Shown in pieces: positions 1 through 10,500 of a stretch of DNA of 64,000 nucleotides. The position numbers were made by a program, and so were the translations under genes. This DNA is from Membranipora membranacea. Taxonomy: Eukaryota; Bryozoa; Gymnolaemata; Cheilostomatida; Membraniporidae. Under the pieces are notes generated by a model that saw only the letters and a program-made list of their open reading frames with translations, was not told the DNA's origin and made no database searches. The stretch lies in the NCBI GenBank assembly GCA_914767715.1, contig OU612071.1:7237493-7301492 (forward strand), written 5' to 3'. Within the stretch, counting starts at the first letter, position 1, and each line of letters opens with the position of its first letter.

Positions 1-190
1 TACCAGCAGTAAGAAACATATAGCTGAACTTCCTTATGATACTGACTACTTATTAAAGCAAAGATGGCCATTTAGAAATTCAGTGCAGTGTACCGATTGT
101 TTTGGGTCTAGATGACTGTGTATTTGGTACTACAAGGTAAGATAATGAGCAGCTAAAAAACATCATCTAATAAGGTGAATGTATACTCAC

Positions 191-2964
191 CATTATTTAT
201 AACCGAAATATTAGTGGTACAATTGTCTCTGTGAAAGGCATGAGTACCAACTGATAACTCAGATTGTACATCAGGAGTGACCTCGAATAATGCTCTCTCC
301 TCATCAGATGTCACATAAAGTGTCAAGTTTCTGTCTTGGCAAGTTCTCTGAGTAGTAATGGTCGGTGTGGTAGTTGTAGTTGTTGTCGTCAGTTTTGGAT
401 CTACAAAATAAACAATTTTGAAGTGGTTGAGTTGATTTTAATACCTAATTCACACGAGAAAACTAAAATAAATACTCTGGTGACGACAGGATCGAGTGAC
501 ATGCTTCCTCCACTGACGACTGTGCCACTAGTGGTACCAATGGTAGTCATATGAGGATGTAGTAGAAATTTCCAGGCTGCTATTCTGATTCATGATTTAA
601 TTGTTTCACATCTCCTTTTTCGGATCATCTTTTATTGTAAGGCAAAGGGAGATAAAATTTATCAAAGATTCATTTATAATAACAATTTTTTTCACTCACC
701 AGCTCATCAACTTCAACTTGAGATAACAAGAAAAAGACAATAAGATTATTATATATGATACTGTGTACTCACAAATAAACTTCTGGATTCTGCCGTCTTG
801 TCCAACGTACAGAGAATTATTAGTGATAAGTAGAGAGGAGGGGCGGTACAGACATCCTGAGCAGATATCCAGTGTGGTTACTCTGTCTGTGTTCAGGTCC
901 ACTAGCCGGATCTTGCTGTTGCCCTCATCGGCAATGAGTAGTGTCTGATGACCTATGAATGCGAGGTCACCTAGGTAGCTGAATAGAGAGTCTAGGAGAG
1001 AGCTGTCTCTGTATCCTCTATTCTCTGGAGACCCTGAGATAAGCGTAATTATCTTATGACTGTATGTGATACGGTAAAGAGCTCCATACGCTGCTATGAC
1101 ATACAGGTCACCATTCTCATCCTGTGGCAGGTGCATGACATGTGAGAGGATGTCAGACTTAACAAAAGTACCGACCACTGCTGTATTTATATTTACTGTT
1201 CTCACAGCATTGTTACCGAAATCAATGATGAGAAGTTGTCTGTCATTCTTATTGTCTATTAAAACAGAACCAGGATAGTAGAACTGACCCTTGGGACCAT
1301 CTAAGTATCCCTGATTCTTACCATATGACGAACACTGTCCACTGAAGACAGAGGTGTCTCCTGTAAGACGGTTTATCTCTCTCAGGCAGAGATTAAAACG
1401 GTCAGCTACAACTACACGCTCATCTGTGATCTGTACGAATCCAGTGATCCAGGTGAACCGAGCCTCAGGTCCTCTCCCCCCTCTTAACCCGTCCCACTTA
1501 GCGTTCCCGGCTATGATGGTAGAGGTAGTACCATCGCTAGTCTTCAGTGAGCGAAAGTCTGTGTGGATAACATTTCCGGATCTGAAGCGATCAATTTCCA
1601 TGTGCCAAACACGTTCAGATGGGGTGATGTTGGTGAAGTGTGTAGCTGTAGATTGCTCTATTCTGTAAAATGATTATTGTTATGTAAATAAACAATGTTT
1701 GACCATTCAATCATTCAAGTCTAGTGATTATTTAGCAAGAAAACCACAGGTATTGTGAATGTTGTGTTTTAAATTAATAATTTATGGTGTTTCCATATTA
1801 TGATAATTTAATATGACGGGTATTAATAAATTGGATCTCAATAATCGCAATAATACTTTTTACACACAATGAATTCAAAAGTAAAATTGCACAATTCCAA
1901 AAATTTAAATTTGATTCTTTATAATAAATCTATAAATTCACTCGCAATTTTGGTTCACAATAAATTTTGATTATTTGGAGTTGACTCCTATCCTACACAC
2001 TCAGAAGACACAGACAATGTTTCCATTTAACAACCTAGCTCCACTATCTCAACTTTCCAAAAATCAAATAAAACGAATCTTTCCTTCCATTAATCAACAA
2101 AAATGTTCCATACAATGAATAAAAAACCAACAGTAGCAAATTTTGTGTCACATATCACTTGCCTTGTCTCATGTGGGGGAGGGTAGTGGTACGAGACCGT
2201 ACTCTCTAGACAACAGGTGATTGACACCCATAGGGCTCGATGACCCCGGGACAATTTTGATGATTACTGATAGAACACATTCTTGATGTTTGAAGGATGA
2301 GTGGTTTCATCGGTTGCTTTTGTGATTACAAGAGTTGGTTGAGCTTGAGAAGTCTGTGATTTGTGAGAGTTGTGGTTTGATGTATGATTTGTGTTTTGTG
2401 GTTTGTGGGTAGGGATAAGCCTGGGTAAATCCCTCGAGAAGAGAGCGGGAATTGAACCTGGGACCTCTCGCTTGATAGCAAGGATGTGATAATCTGCGCT
2501 ATCAAAGCTTCACAGATCACAAGGAGTACTATCTTTTCAAGAGGTTATTCCGTCATCCAACTTTCAACATATTCAACCTACTATATATTATCACAGCGTC
2601 CTGGATATGTGACTCACCGATCAATTAGAGACTGTGTATCCTGATCAATACACCACCCAGTATTCAGAGTCCCACAACAAAACACCTGTAAAATGATAGC
2701 CTTGATTTAGTTTATCGCAAGAGAAACTATCAAGATACTAAAGGGGACAGGGACAATTCCCTATAAAGGCAACACTGACCCACCTTGGAGAGAATTAATT
2801 CATCAAATTAGTGTAGTGTCAGGGTTATAGCAAGTAATGCTCATCTTTCAAAGAACCATCACAATGTTTTTTTCCCAGAATAATATAACACATCCATTTT
2901 GATGTTACTATATAATCACAATCCTCCTTGTACTTACAAGCAAAAGTGCAAGTCTCAGCTCCAT
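191..2964 (-). CDS. Secreted beta-propeller (NHL-like) protein, partial at the window edge
   Basis: Exons on the minus strand: 2938-2964, 2618-2685, 773-1662 and 191-400, with further exons expected beyond position 1. All joins use GT-AG and keep phase (0, 2, 1, 1). The start ATG at 2962-2964 opens a hydrophobic leader (MELRLALLL continued by VFCCGTLNTGWC) that looks like a signal peptide. The large exon encodes repeated NHL-like blades, with motifs such as VVVADRFNLCLREI, LLIIDFGNNAVRTV and LLIADEGNSKIRLVDL. A threonine run (about 8 of 9 residues) links the propeller to a cysteine-containing segment with N-glycosylation sequons. The first cysteine-rich stretch and the propeller suggest an extracellular or membrane-tethered binding protein. 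The C-terminus and any transmembrane helix lie outside the window. The ligand is unknown. The propeller assignment is firm by motif; the exact family is not. Confidence 0.78.
401..772. other. Intron of the propeller gene
   Basis: The sequence between the 191-400 and 773-1662 exons starts GTGAGTAC and ends in TTTTGTAG on the minus strand. It contains a short open stretch around 480-560 rich in Thr, Gly and Ser codons, which could be an alternative exon but has no convincing splice acceptor. Otherwise nothing is recognised in it. Confidence 0.5.
2430..2523 (-). repeat. tRNA-derived SINE-like sequence inside an intron
   Basis: On the minus strand an A-box-like segment (GAAGCTTTGATAGCGCAG) is followed about 40 bases later by a B-box (GGTTCAATTCCC). 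The 3' side does not form an acceptor stem with the 5' side, so this is not a functional tRNA. It is best read as a tRNA-derived SINE head or tRNA pseudogene in the intron between 1662 and 2618. Confidence 0.5.
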
Positions 2965-4362
2965 AATAGGCCGATTACCTCTTTGGAATTATAGTGATAT
3001 TCGCTCTACACCTCCAGTCTCACAACAGTACGGGGAACGTATGAAAGCTTCAGCAAACAAATACCAAAAGCAGAGTAATGCAGCTATGTATAACCTTGTA
3101 TTTTTTATGTGCATCGAGCTTCTGATAAGAAAGCGAAGGAAATATTTCGTTGCTCGGTACTTAATTCTGTTGGCGTAAGAATCTCTTATCAGTGTAAATA
3201 TCATAAGGTCAGTAAATCGGACACTGCCATGTTTCCTGTGTTAAGAAAGTCCACAATAACTGACCTTGTTACTGCTGTGTGCGTCAGAGACCTGATAAGA
3301 TGGACAAATGCAACTTTTACCTCTCAGTAACGAATCATGTTGACATGAATGTCCCTTATCAATGAATATAATACAGGCTTCACTAATTACAGAAATTCTA
3401 CCCTATTGGAATGCAAATGAGTTCGCAGGTTTCACTCACCTGCGAACCGAGCCTAGAAACAACATTGTATCGTATCCTCATAATTGCATGATGATGTTTA
3501 TCATCAGGACCAATGTTTACAAGTCTGAGTCAGGTCCATAGATTGTGTAAATATATTATTAGGAAGGACAACTCCTTGTTTGTTACCAATATTTATCATC
3601 TACAGCGCACAATTGGTGTGTGGTGGTGTGAAATAAAGTTTTTAATTGTATCTAACTTATTGTTCACTATTAATTTAATTCAATTATCATTGAGACTCTC
3701 AAAATTTGCAAAACAGCATTGCAGTTAGCTGGACCTTTGAAACCGCTAAATTGCAGAGTATTAGCCTGAGATTATTCTATATGTTACAATTGATCACTGC
3801 AAATTAGTTCTATTAATGCTTATAACGGCCAAAGTGTGAGATAGCTGTAATATCTCTGATGTTTACCAGCTTGATGGTTGCCAGGAATATATGACTGCAC
3901 TATTGTTTCATATAATTTTGTTACCGCTGCTGGATTGAAAACACATTGATAGCCAACATCTGCGATGAGACACGACCAGCCAGGATACTGGTATCACACC
4001 TCCAGCGTTTATCACAACAATTTAATTCAATTCTTTAATATCAAACCAGTGCAGCTATCGGCAGTCACAGGTGTTTCTAATAAATCAGATGGAATTTTGA
4101 CACTTAAGCTTGTAACATTTATTTTCAGTGATCTCAGTGTTCCCTCATCAGGCAAACGATCCTGATAGTATTGCCGCTTGCTATACGCTTGGCACTGTAT
4201 TGTGTTTAGCAACCTATTGGCAGATCAGTGTTGCAGTTATATGGTGCATACATGTCTGAACTTGCCCATCATATACAAATTCATTCTTTGTTACCACAAA
4301 TTGATGTAGCTGAAGCTAAGATTAAAATGGAAAAATAACCATGTGTTTGGATTAAAGTTCAT

Positions 4363-4624
4363 CTATAAGGGCTTGGAGTGTGTAAGGTAGGGTTGAGTGC
4401 CCGACATTTGGGGCTTGAGGGCTGAAAATTTGGGTTTGCAGGACCCCTTTCTTTTAGGTTCGTGGATAAGCATTTTGGGTTCGAGACTCAGATTTAGGGG
4501 TCTAGGGCACACAATATGGGGGTTCGGCGTCAAATTTCGATGTTTAGTCTCAAATTTCAAGGTTTGGAAGGATTTAGGTTTAGGGGTAGGAATTTTGGCG
4601 TTAGGATTCAAAATTAGGGGTTGA
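4363..4624. repeat. Degenerate G-rich minisatellite
   Basis: The plus strand repeats a core like TTTAGGGGT or TTTGGGTTT every 20-30 bases with heavy decay. The core resembles the cleaner minisatellite at 28200-28377. It produces spurious open frames on both strands because stop codons are rare in the repeat. Confidence 0.65.
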
Positions 4625-5180
4625 ATATTTCAACACTTTCGGCTCAGATTTTCAGTATTAGGGCTAGGGATTAGAAGGTCTAGATGAAGAAACAAGCTTA
4701 GGGACTCATGTTCAGCTTAGCTGTGATCGCACACAGATGACGACCTTGGAGACCAGTGGGCATCAGTGTGGTAGGGAGAGAATGTATCACTCTAAACCAT
4801 ATCTATTTCTCTTTTCTAATTAATACCCATTATTCTACAGCCAATGGATCATTTTCCTCCAGACATTATGCTCAATATCCCAGAAACCTCTCTCCCCCCC
4901 CCCCCCCTTCCAAACATACACCCACACACATACTTCAAGTCTTCTATTGTTCATTTTTTGTTTTTCCTATTTTTGAGGTTGTTTGTCAGCTTTGTTCTAC
5001 TATTATGCTGTCTTGTTAGCTCCAAAAGCCTGCTTCAAAGGTGGTACTCACCATGAATAGCAACTAAAAGTTAAGCTCAAACTCTCAATCTCAAAATATA
5101 GATAACTTCTGTCAAATTTATCGAAAGCTTTAAATCATTGAGCTAACGATCTTATATGATTTTAATTTTATAATGTCAAT

Positions 5181-5209
5181 GTATGTGTGTATGTATGTAT
5201 GTATGTATG

Positions 5210-5243
<34 letters not shown>

Positions 5244-5514
5244 TGTATGTATGTATGTATGTATGTATGTATGTATGTATGTATGTATGTATGTATGTAT
5301 GTATGTATGTATGTATGTATGTATGTATGTATGTATGTATGTATGTATGTATGTATGTATGTATGTATGTATGTATGTATGTATGTATGTATGTATGTAT
5401 GTATGTATGCATGCATGCATGCATGCATGCATGCATGCATGCATGTATGTATGTATGTATGTATGTATGTACGTAAGTATGTATGTATGTATGTATGTAT
5501 GTATGTATGTATGT
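5181..5514. repeat. Tetranucleotide microsatellite (ATGT)n
   Basis: About 80 copies of the ATGT tetranucleotide run almost without interruption. A block of about nine GCAT units sits at roughly 5408-5443, and a few single-base variants occur near both ends. Frames through it (Met-Tyr-Val-Cys or His-Thr-Tyr-Ile) are artefacts. Confidence 0.97.
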
Positions 5515-5714
5515 CATTGTATTCATCTCATTCACTGAGAAATAAAATGTTTGTGTAATGTGCTCTGGGTAAAAACTTATAAAATATTGCACCAAAAATA
5601 ATAAATAAATATAATAAAAGACACACAATCTAGTTAGTTATCCAGTAAAGAGTATACTATTCAAAAGTCTGACACTTTCCGCCCTGAAACAATTGGAACG
5701 GATTTGAACTCTGT

Positions 5715-5987
5715 CACTGTGCAAAATCAGTTCCTATTCAATGATTATACACTGGGCATAAGTTTGAATAATCATGTTTATATCTTCATTATTCCACTTT
5801 ATACAATGATTATGCCACATTCCTGGCAAAATTATGCAAATGCAACTATAATTATTCAATGTATGGTATAAGTAGACAACTTATTCAATTCAATTGTAAT
5901 TATACAATGTAGGTATAACTTCATCTATTTCTACAATCATTACTTTGCTTGTAATAAGCTCTGAATAGGAACCGATTTTGCACAGTG
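5715..5987. mobile_element. MITE with ~26-bp terminal inverted repeats
   Basis: The left end CACTGTGCAAAATCAGTTCC (5715 onward, continuing to 5740) is matched in reverse complement at 5962-5987 with one mismatch. The 273-bp interior is AT-rich and non-coding and contains sub-repeats of a TATTCAATGAT-like motif. I could not define a convincing target-site duplication. The CAnTG terminus would suit a hAT-type non-autonomous element, but the family is inferred only from the ends. Confidence 0.8.
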
Positions 5988-7175
5988 TGTGTCTTATGGC
6001 AGTGAAACGACCTTAAGGAAGTTGGTCACGTATCAGTACAGGCTTTTTTAAGTTTTTTTTTTGCTTTTTTCTAACATTTTGGTCAAATTTGTAATTTATT
6101 TATCTTTTAGCAGTAGTTCAACAGGCCTGTCATTGGTCTAATAGGGGTGTTGTTCCTTATGAGGATAACTATGGTACCACAGGCATTAATAACTGCTGGT
6201 ATCCCATTGATACATGTTGTTTTACTTTGTGTAGCGAGAAAAGTTATTTCCATACGTGAGATTACACTATTCATTGACAACCATGGACTAATAAATATGC
6301 TATCACCTTATGTATGAAAAGGTAATTACTCCAAATGATAACATTGTCAAGAGTAACAACACTACAACCCTGGTATTACAAGCTAGGTACTAACTGCATG
6401 GTCATATTTTTTTGAGAAAAACACAGAAATTAATCTCAGTTAATTTTCCTGCCACTCTCTACAGGAAGATCAGAATGCTTTACTTGGGAGAGTTCAAATT
6501 TTTTGCCACCAATCACAATACCATTAGCCAAAATGGCTCTTACCGTCACAACCTCAGACCTCTCTCCTTCGTACACGAGAAAACTGCTATCTTATGTTAA
6601 ACCTCTTAATGTTTAGGTAAACGTTTCTTCGCAATTTTTAGTCGTAAATCTACTTGTTGTAATAAATTATAGTAAATCAAATTTTATTAATAATCTATTC
6701 CCATTATTTATCAGTAAAGCCACCATTTTGTCATCAAAAAGCTCAAACAGATATTGAAAATTCATTCTTCAATTATTTTTGGTGAACATATGATGATAGT
6801 AAAAAAGAAGATTTGTTCAACATCCATATCAAAATTATTGAAGACCTCGTGACAATCCCTTGGGTATATGATATGATTATACATGCTAAGTTAAACAAAA
6901 AGTCAGCTGTCTCAGTAAGCTGGTAGGACAGCATTAAATAAACTGCTTTTAAAAAAATTAATTTAATTCTATTCTTTCTTCTTCACACGGCCTCTCTGGT
7001 CATGATACCTTGTCGGTTATTATAATAAAATATAAAAAAAGAAAGTGAATTGCATAACTCAAACTTGAAACACATTGTGATTATCTTCTCCTTATATACA
7101 ACCTTGACTATTAACTTAACACAGGCCTTAGGTAGATATGTAGTGTATACTGAGTGTATCATGAAGGAAATGGTA

Positions 7176-7266
7176 ACATTAATCGTCAAGTTAATTGCAA
7201 AGTTGATCGTAAAATTAATAGCAAAGTTAACTGCGTTGTTAATGGTAAAGTTAATTGTAAAATTTA
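7176..7266. repeat. 12-bp degenerate tandem repeat
   Basis: Seven or so units of a GTTAATTGTAAA-like dodecamer with substitutions. It yields a short open frame with a Val-Lys-Leu-Ile pattern that is not a gene. Confidence 0.7.
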
Positions 7267-7363
7267 TGGCACTTCAAAGTTTGCATGTTGATTTTCAGGT
7301 TACTCTGTTCCGATCATCAATCAAGACAGACAAATTAACTCAGGTAGACAAATGCAAATCAAA

Positions 7364-7501
7364 CTAACAAGGGTGCTCATATTCATCATTGACAGGCGTT
7401 TCAAGCAATGCTGACAGCACATTTTGATAGGTTTTATCACCATGTTGATCAGGTAGCCCAGGGCATACAAGAGAGTCAGATGGGGTCAGGTATTCTAGTT
7501 G
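7364..7501 (-). other. In-frame continuation of the receptor tail beyond the TGA
   Basis: After the TGA at 7502-7504 the same frame runs 45 more codons to a TAG. It contains LEYLTP, KTYQNV and NDEYEHP. Together with IYEIP before the stop this gives three YxxP motifs, the type bound by Crk-family SH2 domains when phosphorylated. The conserved composition across the stop suggests the TGA is a recent mutation, an error, or a readthrough site. It could also be chance. Confidence 0.5.
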
Positions 7502-10500
7502 TCATGCATTCCCACCATGTTGATGATCCTCCGGTATTTCATATATATGCAGATCAGGCAATGCTGGGCCTGTGTGCTGATAGACATCATCCACTGCATC
7601 ATTCTGGAGACTGCAAATATAAAGGGAGAACTTACATGCGAATTTTTAGATTCATAGGTGAACAGTAAGTGAAAATTATATAATTTTATGAGAGGGAAGG
7701 GTCTGATCACACAACATTGTCAGAATTTTTACAGGCAGTGCCCTTCCAGCACTTGGTAAAGTAAATGAAGTGAAAGTGGCGATTTTGTTGCGCAATATAT
7801 CTTAGATTCATTAATTGTCCAAAACTTTTGAGTGTTATCTCTTCTGTCACTAACAACAAGTGATTCTCAAATCTTAAAATAAAGCCCCTTTGTGTATCAA
7901 AGTATTATCTCAATTCGAATAGACATTTTATTCAAGATTCACGAAATGTTATTTCATAGACAATGTTTTGTTATGTTGATAAATAATGACTACTGAGCAG
8001 AGAACTTACGCTCAATTATATCACATCTTGTTTCGAATATTGTGACATACCTTAATCGGCGCCGCAAATATATGAAGGACAGTACAATAAGAGCTACAAC
8101 AACGACACCCACCACACCTCCAGCAATACCACCGACTGTACCAGCTGCACCTTTTATGTTTGCCCCTCCACTGGAAGGGATTGGAGTTGAGTTACTCGGT
8201 AAAACCACTAAAACAGAGGAGATATTCACTGACAAATTATAAGCAGACAGGAATGTAAAGAAGTGATAGATAACGCTTAAAAATGAAAGTCAAAATGATA
8301 ATTTTTCGTTGGAGTTCTTACACTGGTTGTCTCGTCACATTTACCGATGGAGTTTTGAGAGACACGCTGATTCAACAATACAGGTTACAAACCTCTCAGG
8401 GGTTCTTCATTGAGCAGATAGAATTCAGTGACTTCCTGTTCAGTGACAGCCTGGTATCCGACATATATAGTAAAGCTTCCTGACCAAAGCTCTCTATTCT
8501 TGAAGCCCCCATACATTTGACCATCTCCAACAATGAAAGTGCTGTTAGAATCCTCAAGGGCCAGTTTCGCAGCAATGTAGGTGCTTGTGCCGTCAATGGT
8601 AAGGGTAGTTGTTGTGGTTGATCTTTCACTGTGTAGGTTAGGACCCTGCTGCACCACAATCCAGATCATGCTGAATCTCAGATCAAAGTTGTTGAATGCT
8701 GTTAGATCAGGTAGAGTTATGGTGACATTGCCCTCATAAACTATGATCTCCACGCCCGTTGATGATATATTCAGTACTGGGTCTACATCATAAAGATAGA
8801 CACAAAGATACATTTTAATTGTAAGTTGAATATTTTTGCACGCTTCTTTCTTCTGATAGAAAAGGTAATGTGTCTGCTCTGTTTTCACAATCAATTCACA
8901 AAACAGTTGTCAGTTTTATTATTGTAAGCATTGTGTCTACGATACAGACATTTTCACTGTTTACTATAAATTTGTAGGGATGTCAAGTCGGAAAATAAGA
9001 GTAGACAATATGGCACAAGCAGCACATAATAGCAATTCTAAGAACTTCCATCTTGCAGTCAGAATTTAAAATGTTTGACACTCTGTTATTTTCATGGGAA
9101 GTACAAACTTTAATATTTGGCGCTTCTTTTTAATAAATGATATGTCAGTGCCATGAAAACAATTTTTTGAGTGAAAAAATTGATCAATATAACAGAGTCA
9201 TTGTACACATAACTTGTATAAATAAGAGTGATACCCACATTCAGGTTTAGTCCATAGTGACATCAAATTTGAGCTAAAGCCATAGCCGTTATTGTCAAGT
9301 AAAGCTTTAACTTGGCACACATACTGGGCCTGAGGGAGAAGTCCGGTCAGCTTGAGATTAGAATCATCACCTGCACCGGTAGTGAAGACAAGCGCTTGAG
9401 AAGATTGAGTAAAAGCCTCCTGATTAAAGGTGCTATTTGTTAACCCGCAAATTACCTGCAACAGCATCAACATGTTAAGAGTGCATTAAATTAATTTAAT
9501 AAGATTTAAGCTGTTTTAAGAAATCTGCAAGGTTGAGAGTGATCAAGTCCGACATTGACGGGTCTAAAATGAAAATTCTTCAGTAAAGTTTAGACACTTT
9601 ATCTCATTGAGGCCCCAGTGAATACACAAACACTTACCTGATAATATGTGATTATTGCATCATTATATCCTTCAATGAGACTCCACTCCAATAGGGCTGA
9701 GTTGGTCGTCCGCGCCGCAGCTCGGAGACCGTTTGGAGCTTCAGGGACTAAGTAAAAAGAAACGGAATTGACTCACTGACTTAGAACGTTGTTGAAGCCG
9801 ATGGTAAATGATGAATGAAGGTGTAGCTTTGAAAATACCAGATTTTTTATGGTAGGACAAACTGTTAGAACCTAGTCGTTGTTGATTTAAAACAATTTGC
9901 AGTAATATTTGTATAAATATCTTCACCTTTTTTTGTTTGATAGAACCTTGTCAAAACTTGTTGCTGATACCCGCCGACTAGATTTGTAGACATGGTGATT
10001 GTGAATTTTACACCCTGACCCTTTGTAAATCTCCATGGCCCTGAGTTGCCTTCACCATGAAGTGATCCTGATTCAGAGGAAATCCTCACTGTGTCCACGC
10101 AACTATCCATCTGTAATAATTTTATAAGGGATTTAGTTTAATAGACTGAACATTTGTAATCAAACAACTGATACTTATTTAGTACACATTCTCCACTACT
10201 CAGAATATGATAAACTAATGGTTGACAATCATACCACGATTGGCTACTAACCAAAGAATGAGTCTGGAGGCTAACTGTTCGATTTACTCCAGGCACAAGA
10301 ACACCTGTCTCTTCAATGATCACCTGATTGTCAGTCAACATTGGGCGCCCTGTGTAAAGAAAGCAAATAAAAAGTTGTATTGCACACTTTTAAACGTTGG
10401 TCACTTTGAGAAAGAAATGGCAAGAGCGCACCAAGGTGATTAACATTCTTGCAAACAGATGATACCATTTTTCAAGTATATGTGACCTATACTCACCAGC

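Larger units (their letters stand above)
2965..7363. other. Intergenic region with simple repeats and a MITE
   Basis: No coding exon with supporting splice sites was found. The region holds a small perfect hairpin at 3421-3447, the G-rich minisatellite at 4363-4624, a C run at 4894-4907, the ATGT array at 5181-5514, a MITE at 5715-5987 and a 12-bp degenerate repeat at 7176-7266. Small open frames here have no domain signature. Confidence 0.6.

Noticed and set aside
5173-5628. Long open frames with Met-Tyr-Val-Cys and His-Thr-Tyr-Ile repeats
   Set aside because: They are read-through of the ATGT microsatellite in several frames on both strands.
8010-8050. Alternative donor GTAAGT at 8003-8009 extending the transmembrane exon
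   Set aside because: It ends in phase 1 while the tail exon needs phase 2; the GTATGT donor at 8043-8050 fits.
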